A stretch of 64,000 nt of DNA from Clavibacter michiganensis subsp. insidiosus. GTDB lineage: Bacteria > Actinomycetota > Actinomycetes > Actinomycetales > Microbacteriaceae. Location of the stretch: positions 2,294,001 to 2,358,000 of the forward strand of contig NZ_MZMO01000001.1 of NCBI RefSeq assembly GCF_002240565.1, in the 5' to 3' direction. Below, piece by piece: positions 33,363-43,153 of this stretch (position 1 is its first letter; each line of letters opens with the position of its first letter). The translations under genes and the position numbers were made by a program. Below the pieces are notes generated by a model, which did not search any database, had not been told where the DNA came from, and saw nothing but the letters and a program-made list of their open reading frames with translations.

Positions 33363-33582
33363 GTCGCGATGCCGCCCAGGTGCTCCGACAGCTTCTGGTG
33401 CTGACCCAGCCACCCGTAGTCCGCGTTGCCCTGCTGCGTGTCCGGACCCGACTGGTTCGCCGACACCGTGCCCAGCGCACCCGTCCTCGGATCCTCGACC
33501 TGCCCGAACGGGTCGTAGACCGCGAGCCCCGGCGCACGCGCCCCGGCCTGGTCCGCCGTGACGAGGATGTCGCCATGGATGC
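33363..33582. repeat. 220-bp direct repeat, copy 2 (inside Rhs core)
   Basis: The copy in the main gene; encodes the segment from HGDILVTADQAG to HLGGIAT. See the copy at 31861-32080. Confidence 0.93.
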
Positions 33583-36500
33583 TCGGGTACGACCACACGG
33601 CCGACCCAGTGCGGAACTCCGCCGTCACGCCACCCGGCAGCGGCAGATCCCACTCGGTCGCCGCGCTCGACACGTCCAGCACGAAGTCCGGCGCATCGCC
33701 GCTCCCCGTGAAGCCGTACCGCGTGACCGTCTTCACGCCCGCGGCGGTGACCTCCGTCCGCTGCACGATGCGATCCGTCGCGTCGCGCATGTAGGTCACC
33801 GACGAGCCGTCGGCGAGCTTCGTGCCCGTGTGCCGGTCCCCGCCGTCGTACGACAGCGACTCGTCCGCGAGCTGCACGGTGTTGCCGTGCGCGTCGTAGG
33901 TGAGCTGCGCGGCGGTCAGGGAGCGGTTCACCGGCGAGGCGTCCGCGGGGGCGTTCGCCACCGTGGTCCCGATGAGGCGATCCGCGCCGTCGTAGCAGGA
34001 CGCGACAGTGGTCGGCGTCCCGCCGTCGAGCACGTCCGACGAGGAGGTGCGGTTGCCGTTCCGACCGGCGGCGGCGACCGCGCCCGCCTGGGTGCAGGCG
34101 GCGGATCCGGCGAGCGCGTCGAACCCGTAGGTCAGGCGGTGGTGCGGGATCACGGCGGTGACGAGGCGTCCGGCCGCGTCGTACGAGTACGTCGAGACGT
34201 TGCTCGTGCTCCCGTCGCTCGTGGTGTCCTGCAGCACGTCGCCCGCCTGCGAGCGGATGACGCGATCGGTGACGGCGGTCTGCTTCCCGGGGAACGACCA
34301 GCCGATCCCGGTCACCGCGCCTGCGCCGTTCCGCGTGATCTCGGAGAGCGACGAGCCGTTGCCCGCGCCGGTCGTGCCGGAGGGATAGGTGATCCCCGTG
34401 AGCTCGCCCTTCGCGTACGTCGGATCGGCGACGACCTTGCCGTCCACGCGCATCACGTCGACCCGGGAGTCGATGTCGTACTCGTAGGAGGTGGTGTGCG
34501 CGGCGCCGGAGGGCGGCGTCGCGACCGTCGAGGCGACACGGCCGGCCACGTCGTACGACATGGTCGTGACCGTCCCCCACACGTCGATGTACTTGACCGC
34601 CTGCCCGAGGAGGTTCGCCGTCGTGGTGACCGTGCCGCCGCTGGTGGACCCGGTGACGGCGCCGTCCGAGACCGCCCCGGTGAGAGGATCCCCGCCTACC
34701 GCGTAGTCGGTCTTCTCCGTGCGCGCCGCGACCGAACCGAAGGCGGCCGTGGTGCTCGAGACGGCGCGCCCGCGGGCGTCGTAGGAGGTGCACGACCAGT
34801 CGGCGTCGCCGGAGCGCTTCGATCCGACGGCGCGCCCCATCACGTCGTAGACGAACGAGGTGACGATGGCGTCGCCCGACGCGGGCTTCGCGCCCGTGGT
34901 GGTCTTCGTCGCTCCGTACTGCGGTGTAGCCGCGTCGACGCCGCAGACCTTGCCGGTCGCACCCCATGCGGAGGCGATGGTCTCGGACGGGCCGTAGTAC
35001 GCGCTCGTGGTGGCCACGTTGGCCTGCGCGGGCAGCGTGCGGGTGAGGCGCCGGAGGTATCCGGAGCCGCGCGCCTCGTGAGTGGTGAAGTGCGTGAGCG
35101 CGAGGCCCTTCGGATCCACGACCGACGCGGTCGCGATGCCGAGCCACGGCTCGTCGTACTGCGTGACCGAGGTGGCCGACGAGATCTGCGACGAGCTGAT
35201 GCCCGCCACGCCCGTGGGCGCCTGGTCGGCGGCCGTCACGCTCGTCTGCAGCCCGTAGTCGGGCGTGAGCGCGCTGCCCGGCACCACGACGGTGGCGCCG
35301 TTCCCGATCTGCCACTCCAGCTTGACCGCCGCGTTGCCCTGGCCCTCGTTGTACTGGAGCCGGATGCGCGCCGTCTGCCCCGCTGCCAGGTGCACGGCGT
35401 GGGTCGCCCGGACCTCGTTGCCGGGGTTCGCGCCCCAGGCGTCGATCAGCGGGATGTCGTCGAGGAACAGCTGCGTGCCGTCGTCCGCCTTGGTGGCGAA
35501 GGTGTAGTCGCCGTCCTACGGAGCGGTCACGAGGCCGGTGAGACGCAGGGAAAAGGTGTCAGCAGGGAAGCCGTCGCCTGCCGCGGACGGGCTGCCGCTC
35601 CCCCAGTCCTGGTCGACGCTCCCGTCCGCGTTGCCGACGCCCAAGCTGTAGGCGCGCGGCGCGCCCGTGAGATTGCCGTTGTCGTACCAGACCGCATCGA
35701 GCCCGTGCAGGCCGCCGTCGTAGCCGGTCGCAGTGTGCGCCGTCGTCGCGGCGCAGGCCGCCGTGGGGACGCGGTCGGAGCCGAAGCACGACGCCGGGGC
35801 CGGGCCGTACGAATCCGTCGGACGGTCCTGCGCGTCGTAGATCGTGGTCGACTTCCGACCCTGCGCGTCGACGGACGCCAGCGGCAGGTCCTTCTGGTTC
35901 CACTCCGAGGAGGCGGTGAGCCCCGACGGACCGGTGATGCTCGTCTGCCGCCACGCGTCGTCGTACGTCACGGTCGAGGCGTGCGTGCCCGCGGGCAGAC
36001 CGAGCGCCGGCACGTCGATGGAGGTCGTGCCGGATCCGTAGACGTACGACTTTGTTGGCCGCTTCGCCGCCGTGACGCCGTCGGGCGCCGGGAGCGTGAC
36101 CGTGGTCGCGCGACCGGAGGCGTCGTAGGCGATGGTGGTGGCCACGTTCGCGTCGGCGGTGCGCCGCGCGTCCGCCGCGAGCCAGTCGTCCGCGAGCGCG
36201 TCGCGGACGGTGGTGAGGCGTCCGCCGTCGTAGGCGAGGTCCGTGACCTCGTCGCCCGGATCCGTGATGCGCACGAGGTTGCCGTGCGCGTCGTAGGAGA
36301 GGCGCGTGGTGTCCGCCGATCCCGCGACGTGGCCCGGGTAGACGATGCGGCAGAGCATGTCGGCGGGAGGCGCGGCGAACCCGGCGGCCACCGGGCAGGC
36401 CGATCCCGTGGAGTCCGTGTCCTTCGCGTCGAGGCCCACGGACGCGGCGGTGTCGCCCGCGTACGCGAAGCGCACCTCGCGGCCGTAGGTCTCGGGTGAC

Positions 36501-39500
36501 GTGCCGAGCGCCGAGAGCGGATCCGACACGCGGTCGACGAGTCCCGTACCGGGTCGACGCGTCGACAGGGGCGTCGCTCGCTTGAGTGCGCCCCCGGAGC
36601 CGGTGACCCCCTGCACGCGACCCGACGGGTCGAACGTGGTGATCGTGCCGTCGTCGCCCGTCACGACGACCTGCCGTGACTGGTCGAGGGAGACGCGGTC
36701 GTGCTCCCCCGTCGGCGCCGTGTAGCCGGTGCCGGATCCGTCGCCCGCGGTGCGCGTGTAGGTGTGCGCGGTGCCGGAGGCGTCGGTGAGGATCACGGCG
36801 GAGTCCGTGACCTGGGCGCGCGACCAGTCGCCGGCGTCGCCCTCGAGCGCGGTGGTCGACGACCATCCGGCGGGGAGGGTGTCGACGGTGCGGGTGAACC
36901 AGTCAGCGGGGACCACGTACTGCGCGCCCGTCGGGTCCGTCACCCAGAGCGAGACGCCGGCCTCCCCCGCGTGCTCGAAGTAGTCGACCTCCAGCGGCAC
37001 GGGCGTGCCCTGCGTGAGGGCGGTCGGCGTGGACCCCGTCGTGTCCTGCGCCACGTGGTCGTCTCGCCACCCGGAGTACACGGTGGATCCCCCGACGCGC
37101 ACGCAGCCGCCGTCGGCGCGCGTCATGCCGAACGTGTAGGTGCCCGTGGTGGGCACGTGCAGGAAGCCCGTCCACTTCGCGGAGAAGTTGTCCGGATCGA
37201 CCCCCGGGGCGGGCGAGCCGTCGCCCCAGTCGAACGAGATCGACGGATCGGTGCGCGTCGTCGCGAGCGTGCCGGCGTCGGCGTGGCACGCGTCGCCGTC
37301 CCCGAGGGGAACCGCGCCGTCGTAGTAGCGGCCGAGGAGCCCGCCGCTGCCCGCCTGCAGGGAGTTGTAGCTGAAGCCGAGCCCCATGCTGCCGCCGAGG
37401 GCCTGGACCGTCGGCGACGCGAAGCGCAGCCCGACGTTGCCGTTCGCGAGGTTGACGCTGACGGGACCCGCGGTGTCCGTCGGCGCGGGTCCGGCGTCGC
37501 CGACGCGGCGGTCGACCCGGATCTTGTCCGTCCACGTCACCGGCGGCTCGTCGTAGCCGTCGGAGGCGCGCACCGACCAGGTGTAGCGGCCGCCGTCCTG
37601 CAGGGAGTTCGCCGGCACCGTCCACGTGGTGCCCGTCTGCCAGCCGGACGTGGCCACGGCGCCCGTGGTGCCGTCGGCTCCGGAGGCGATCTGGAACCGG
37701 TACTTGACGGGGTCCCCGTCGGGATCGGTGATGGTTGGCGCCGTGAGCGTCGGGGTCGTCGTGGTGATCACGGACCCGTCCACGGGCGCGGACCCCGCCT
37801 GCGCCGTCATGGCCGGCGTGTTCGTGGTGAAGCTCCACGTGGAGGAGATGCCGAGCGTGGAGGTGCCGTGCACCCCGTCGTACCCGTCCTCGACGTAGCC
37901 CTTCCAGTGGTACCTCGTGCCGGGCTTCAACGCGCCGAACGGCACCTTCACCTGCTGCGCGCCCCAGCCCGACTCCCACACGGGAGCCACCTCGGGATCG
38001 TCCCCGGCGCTGATGCGGTAGAAGTACTGCAGCCCGGTGCCCTCCGGGTCCGTCCCCGAGATCGCGAGCGTGGGCATCACGGGACCGCGGGCTCCGTCGG
38101 CGGGGGACGGCGCGATGGCCGGGCCCGCGGTGGGCATGTCCTTGTAGGTCACGACGAGGGCGACCGCGATCGACTTGTACGTGTAGACGCCGGGCCGCTC
38201 ATCGCCGCCGATGATGAGGTACGCCCCGCGCGAGCCGTCGCGCACGTACTTCGCGATCTCGTCGGTCAGCCGGTCGTCCTGCGCGGAGCCGTTGTCGGAC
38301 ATGGCGAACTGGCTGAGCCTGTCACCGACCCCGTTGTAGGAGAACGACGTGGCGGCGCTGATGGATCCCCCGAAGAGCGCCTTGATTCCGCCGTTGTAGT
38401 ACGAGCCGTCGATGCGGGCGCTGAGGACCTGCTTGCCGAACAGCTGCTCGTAGTCGAAGTGCTCGACCGTGCGCCAGTACTTGTCGCCGTGGTCCCGCGC
38501 GTTGCCGATGCGGACGGTGCCGTCGGTGAGCCGGGTGCCGTCGGACTTGTACTCGTGCTGGTCGTTCGACCAGGACGCGACGGATGACGGGTCCACGTGC
38601 ACCGGGTACGCGCGATCGGGGCTCGCGAGCCACGCCGGATCGGGCGTCATCCGGATGGTCCAGCCCCGTCCGTCGGCGGTCAGCGTGGTGGCGACGGGGC
38701 GTCGGCGGGCTCCTGCACGTCCGGGATCCCGCTCGAGTCGTACATGCGGGGCGCGGGGATGCCGAAGACGACGGATCCGGCCTTGTCCGTGAAGAGGATG
38801 GAGCCGTCGGCGTCCTGCGCCGCGTGCAGACCGGCTGCGCTCACGTGCCACGTGTACGAGGGGGCGGCCGGCACCGGCGGCGCCGCGAGGATGAGCTCCT
38901 CCTTGACCTGCCCGGCCGTCACCGCGTAGTGCAGGTCGGTGCGAGGGAACACGTCCCGGTACTGCACCTCGTCGGCGCTGGGCCGCTCGAGCGGGCTGTC
39001 CGCGGCGCCATCCAGCGTGTACTTGAGCACGTGCCCGTCGTGGTGCAGCGTGAGGACGCCCGCGTCGGACGCGGAGTCGGCGAAGCGCGGGGCGAGCGGG
39101 TGGTCGGGGACGACCCCCGCCCCGGACGACCGGACGGTGACGTCCGTGTTGACCGGGACCCAGTCGCCCTTCGTGTCCTGCACGTTGAGGGGCGTCTGCG
39201 AGAGCACCGCCGACTCGGTGCCGTCGTCGTTCGCGTAGGTGTCCTGGAGCTGCGACTGGGACACGAGCTGGGCCGAGTCCTGCAGCTGGCTGGCCGATGC
39301 CGCTCGCCGGGGGCGCGCGACGGCGGAGGCCGAGAGGGAGGAGGGCGAGACGGCCGAGGCGTCGGCGGCCGGCGCGCTCGGGTCGGCGGGAGCCTGGGCG
39401 TACGCGGGAGCGGGGGCGTCGACCGATCCGCTGGGGATCGTCGGCGTGGCGACGTCGACGTCGTCGGACGTGAGCGCGGGCACGGAGGCGACGGGCCGGG

Positions 39501-39747
39501 TCGGCGTGGTCGCGGCCTCGGCGGGCAGGGCGACGAAGATCTCCGCGACCAGGGCCAGGGCCACGATGACGGCGGTGGAGGTGAGACGGCGTGCAGGACG
39601 CATCCGATTGCTCCCTTTCGAGCAGACGGATCAGGCACCCGCATCCGCGACCGCCGAGCGGTAGCGGAGCTGAGAATAGGGTCAGAGCTCAACAAGAATC
39701 GGCTGGCTTTCCACAGGCTCTCGCGTGGGTGCAGCAACGACAGCTGC

Positions 39748-39764
39748 GCCCCCGTTCCGGGGGC
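39748..39764 (-). terminator. Short hairpin after siderophore-interacting protein gene
   Basis: GCCCCC-5-GGGGGC, a few bases beyond the stop at 39769 on the minus strand. The rest of the 39604-39768 gap holds the Rhs promoter region; nothing else is recognised. Confidence 0.5.
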
Positions 39765-39768
39765 ACCC

Positions 39769-40662
39769 TCAGTCCGCGAAGATCGCCCCCACCGGCTCGC
39801 GCTTCTCCGCCTGGAAGCGGTCCTCCGCGCGACCGAGAGCCCAGTAGGCGGAGAGCGAGAGGGCGCGGCGGTCGATGCCCCAGCCGTCCTGGAGGAGCGC
39901 GCGCAGCTCCTTCATCGCGCCGCGCTCGCCGTGCGCGAAGACCTCGACCTCGCCGTCGGGCTGCTCGAGCGCGCTCACCGCGGCGACGAGGAGGGCGCCC
40001 GGCACGGTGCCGGGGACGCGCGAGCGGTGGATCCACCGCAGCTCCACGCCCGCGGGGTGCGCGAGCGGGAGCTCGTCGGCGGGGCCGTCCACCTCGACGA
40101 GCGCGACGCCGGTCGCGCCGGCGGGCATCGCGGCGAGCGCGGCGGCGATCGCGGGCACGGCCGAGTCGTCGCCGATCAGCAGCCGCGCGATCGCGGGGTC
40201 GTCGGACGGCCGGAACAGGCCGCCCGGGCCGCTCGCCGCGAGCAGGTCGCCGGGCTGCGCGGACGCCGCCCATGGCCCGGCGAGCCCCTCGTCGCCGTGC
40301 ACCACGAAGTCGATCGCCGCCGTGCCCGCCGCCGTGCCCGCGGCCGGATCCGCGTGCCGCAGCGTGTAGGTCCGTACGGCGGGCAGCGCCTCGGCCGGCA
40401 GCGTCGCGCGGAGGGCGGGCAGGTCGAACGGCGGGACGAGGCCGGATCCCGGCTGCGGCAGCATGAGCTTCACGTAGGCGTCGGTCGCGGTGAGCCGCTC
40501 GGGGGCGGCCTGCTCCAGCAGCGCCCGCGTCCCCGCGCCGCCGAGGTGCACGCGGACGAGGTGCGGGCTGAGGCGCTCCGTGCGGATCACCTCCAGCACG
40601 TGCTGCGACTGCGCGGCGCGGACGGGACGGTCGGGGACGGCGGGTGCGGAGGAGTCGGTCAT
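39769..40662 (-). CDS. Siderophore-interacting protein (FAD-dependent ferric reductase)
   Basis: A 297-residue cytosolic flavoprotein of the SIP/ViuB family. The FAD-binding domain (about 20-140) contains DAYVKLMLP and the isoalloxazine/phosphate motif [25 protein letters not shown] follows. The C-terminal NAD(P)H/SIP domain (about 150-290) includes [14 protein letters not shown] and [13 protein letters not shown]. It would reduce and release iron from imported ferric siderophores. The ATG at 40662 has CGGAGGAT upstream. It is divergent from lipB. No siderophore transporter is adjacent. Confidence 0.92.
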   Translation of the reverse strand: MTDSSAPAVPDRPVRAAQSQHVLEVIRTERLSPHLVRVHLGGAGTRALLEQAAPERLTATDAYVKLMLPQPGSGLVPPFDLPALRATLPAEALPAVRTYTLRHADPAAGTAAGTAAIDFVVHGDEGLAGPWAASAQPGDLLAASGPGGLFRPSDDPAIARLLIGDDSAVPAIAAALAAMPAGATGVALVEVDGPADELPLAHPAGVELRWIHRSRVPGTVPGALLVAAVSALEQPDGEVEVFAHGERGAMKELRALLQDGWGIDRRALSLSAYWALGRAEDRFQAEKREPVGAIFAD

Positions 40663-40744
40663 CGAGGACGATCCTCCGCCCCGCGCGCCTCCCCCGCAAC
40701 GCGACGGACCCGCGCGCGCCCTCGCCTGCCGCGGACCGCGCGCC

Positions 40745-40750
40745 TATGCT
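40745..40750 (+). promoter_or_regulatory. -10 hexamer of lipB
   Basis: TATGCT, 6 nt before the GTG at 40757; probable leaderless transcript of the lipB-lipA operon. Confidence 0.55.
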
Positions 40751-40756
40751 GGCCGC

Positions 40757-41458
40757 GTGGTCGACATCGTCGTCACGGGGCTAAGCGCCAACTCCGTGCC
40801 GTACATCGAGGCCCTCGAGCGTCAGCGTGCCCTGCATGCCGACGTCGTCGCGGGCCGGGCGCAGGACACCGTCATCCTCCTCGAGCACCCCTCGGTGTAC
40901 ACGGCAGGGAGACGCACGGAACCGGACGACCGGCCGCGCGACGGCACGCCGGTCATCGACGTCGACCGGGGCGGCCGCATCACCTGGCACGGTCCGGGAC
41001 AGCTGGTCGGCTACCCGATCGTGCGGCTGCCGGAGCCCCTCGACGTCGTCGCCCACGTCCGTCGCCTCGAGGACGCGCTCATCGGCCTCCTCGCGGACCT
41101 CGGCGTCGCGTCGTGCCGCGTCGACGGCCGCTCGGGCGTCTGGATCCGCGGTGCAGCCCCCGACGGATCCCCCCGCGACGAGAAGGTCGCCGCCATCGGC
41201 GTCCGCGTCGCCGAGCGCGTCACCATGCACGGCTTCGCCCTCAACTGCAGCAACGCGTTCGACGCCTACGACCGCATCGTCCCGTGCGGGATCCGCGACG
41301 CGGGCGTCACCTCGATCAGCCGCGTCCTGGGCCGCACGGTCACGCCCGCCGACGTCGTCCCCCTCCTCCGCCCGCACCTCGTGCGCGCCCTCGCCCCGAA
41401 CGGATCCGCCATGCCCTCCACCGCTCCCCTCTCCTCCGCCGCCGGAGCCCGCGCATGA
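40757..41458 (+). CDS. lipB: Lipoyl(octanoyl) transferase
   Basis: A 233-residue octanoyltransferase that moves octanoate from acyl carrier protein to apo-lipoyl domains. [18 protein letters not shown] is the family signature. [21 protein letters not shown] holds the catalytic Lys and the His loop, and [11 protein letters not shown] the catalytic Cys. The GTG at 40757 is chosen because a -10 hexamer lies 6 nt upstream and homology starts there. Its stop overlaps the lipA ATG (41455-41458), so the two genes of lipoate synthesis are coupled. Confidence 0.96.
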   Translation: MVDIVVTGLSANSVPYIEALERQRALHADVVAGRAQDTVILLEHPSVYTAGRRTEPDDRPRDGTPVIDVDRGGRITWHGPGQLVGYPIVRLPEPLDVVAHVRRLEDALIGLLADLGVASCRVDGRSGVWIRGAAPDGSPRDEKVAAIGVRVAERVTMHGFALNCSNAFDAYDRIVPCGIRDAGVTSISRVLGRTVTPADVVPLLRPHLVRALAPNGSAMPSTAPLSSAAGARA

Positions 41459-42444
41459 GCGCCGCGCCGGACGGACGCCGCATGCTCCGCCTCGAGGTCC
41501 GCAACGCCGAGACCCCCATCGAGCGGAAGCCGGAGTGGATCAAGACGACGGCGCGCATGGGGCCCGAGTACCAGGCGCTCCAGCAGCTCGTGAAGACCGA
41601 GGACCTGCACACCGTCTGCCAGGAGGCGGCCTGCCCGAACATCTACGAGTGCTGGGAGGACCGGGAGGCGACGTTCCTCATCGGCGGATCCCAGTGCACC
41701 CGGCGCTGCGACTTCTGCCAGATCGACACCGGCAAGCCCGCCGACTACGACACCGACGAGCCGCGCCGCGTCGCCGACTCCGTGCGCCGGATGGGCCTGC
41801 GCTACGCGACCGTCACGGGCGTCGCCCGCGACGACCTGCCCGACGAGGGCGCGTGGCTGCACGCCGAGACCGTGCGGCGGATCCACGCCGACGCCCCCGG
41901 CACGGGCGTCGAGATCCTCGCGACCGACTTCTCCGGGAATCCGGATCTCCTGGCCGAGGTGTTCTCGTCCCGTCCCGAGGTCTTCGCGCACAACGTAGAG
42001 ACGGTGCCGCGCATCTTCAAGCGGATCCGCCCGGCGTTCCGGTACGAGCGCTCCCTCGACGTGATCACCCAGGGGCGCGACGCGGGCCTCATCACCAAGT
42101 CGAACCTCATCCTCGGCATGGGCGAGACGCGCGAGGAGGTGTCGGAGGCGCTCGTCGACCTGCACGACGCGGGCTGCGACATCATCACCGTCACGCAGTA
42201 CCTCCGGCCGAGCCCGCGGCACCTGCCCGTCGCGCGCTGGGTGCGGCCGGAGGAGTTCGTGGAGATCAAGGCGGAGGCCGAGGCGATCGGGTTCCTCGGC
42301 GTGCTCGCGGGCCCGCTCGTGCGCTCGTCGTACCGCGCGGGCCGCCTGTGGGCGCAGTCGATGGCCGCGAAGGGGCGACCGATCCCCACCGGTCTCGAGC
42401 ACCTGGCCGACCCGACGCGCGGGTTCGCGCAGGCCGTCGGCTGA
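41455..42444 (+). CDS. lipA: Lipoyl synthase
   Basis: A 329-residue radical-SAM enzyme that inserts two sulfurs into protein-bound octanoyl groups. The auxiliary iron-sulfur cluster motif is [12 protein letters not shown] (CX4CX5C), and the radical SAM motif is CTRRCDFC (CX3CX2C). The C-terminal RSSYRAG supplies the conserved Ser ligand. Length and order are normal. It follows lipB with a 4-nt overlap, the standard arrangement in actinobacteria. Confidence 0.97.
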   Translation: MSAAPDGRRMLRLEVRNAETPIERKPEWIKTTARMGPEYQALQQLVKTEDLHTVCQEAACPNIYECWEDREATFLIGGSQCTRRCDFCQIDTGKPADYDTDEPRRVADSVRRMGLRYATVTGVARDDLPDEGAWLHAETVRRIHADAPGTGVEILATDFSGNPDLLAEVFSSRPEVFAHNVETVPRIFKRIRPAFRYERSLDVITQGRDAGLITKSNLILGMGETREEVSEALVDLHDAGCDIITVTQYLRPSPRHLPVARWVRPEEFVEIKAEAEAIGFLGVLAGPLVRSSYRAGRLWAQSMAAKGRPIPTGLEHLADPTRGFAQAVG

Positions 42445-42571
42445 CCGCGGCCGTCCCTCCCCGGGCCGCGGACCTGTCGGGTCGCTGACGAACGGGCCGC
42501 TCCCGGGTCCGCGGCCAGGTCCGCGGCCTATCGTCGAGGCACCGCGCACGTCCCACAGCAAGGAGCTCGCC

Positions 42572-43153
42572 ATGGCCGCATCGTCCCCCACCTCAGGATC
42601 CCCGTTCGGCGACGCCGCCGACGGCGTGTGGCAGGCGATGGAGTCCCTCCGCGCGCGCTTCGAGAAGCGCGACGCCAGCCCGACCGGGCACGCCGGCCAC
42701 GGGGCCGGCCCGCACGACGTGCGCCATGCCGTCCTCGCGCTGCTCGCCGAAGAGCCCATGCACGGCTACCGGATCATCCACGAGATCGAGGAGCGCACCG
42801 CGGGCGCATGGACCCCGAACGCCGGAGCCGTCTACCCCACGCTCCAGCTCCTCGCCGACGAGGGCCTCATCGCCGCCGAGACCACCGACGGCCGCAAGGT
42901 CTGGGCGCTCACGGAGGCGGGCCGCTCGGCGGTCGCCCGTGACGGCATCACCGCGCCGTGGGCCGATGCCGGCGCGCACGGGCACGACGGCCACGACCGG
43001 CACGACCGCTCCGCCCTCCCGAAGGCCGGCCTCTCGCTCGCGCAGGCCGCGGCGCAGGTCCAGCGGTCGGGCAGCGCGGCGCAGGTCGCCGAGGCCGCCA
43101 CCGAGCTCGACGCGGTCCGCCGCCGCCTCTACGCGATCCTCGCCCGGGAGTGA
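42572..43153 (+). CDS. PadR-family transcriptional regulator
   Basis: A 193-residue regulator. The winged-helix domain (about 48-118) has VRHAVLALLAEEPMHGYRIIHEIEERT and NAGAVYPTLQLLADEGLI, the PadR hallmarks. A His/Asp-rich linker (AHGHDGHDRHDR, about 135-147) could bind a metal ion, which is unusual. A C-terminal helix follows. The ATG at 42572 has AAGGAG upstream. It overlaps the AarF gene by 4 nt. Confidence 0.9.
   Translation: MAASSPTSGSPFGDAADGVWQAMESLRARFEKRDASPTGHAGHGAGPHDVRHAVLALLAEEPMHGYRIIHEIEERTAGAWTPNAGAVYPTLQLLADEGLIAAETTDGRKVWALTEAGRSAVARDGITAPWADAGAHGHDGHDRHDRSALPKAGLSLAQAAAQVQRSGSAAQVAEAATELDAVRRRLYAILARE

Larger units (their letters stand above)
32819..39603 (-). pseudogene. 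Rhs/wall-associated polymorphic toxin gene, disrupted
   Basis: Reconstructed product about 2,261 residues. It has a signal peptide ([26 protein letters not shown]), an N-terminal secreted region, fibronectin-like segments (about 37500-38100), a PA14 domain (about 36870-37350), many YD repeats (about 33590-36300) and a second PA14-like segment near 35250-35600. The core end GRFLQVDP...DPINAFDLTG and a C-terminal toxin tip follow. Two lesions: a one-base loss in a G run at 38696-38699 (adding one base restores DAPVATTL and makes the length divisible by 3), and an in-frame TAG at 35516-35518 inside VTAP-stop-DGDYTF, probably once CAG. Open segments are 38680-39603, 35516-38850 and 32819-35515. 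Start ATG with AAAGGGAG upstream. Confidence 0.88.
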
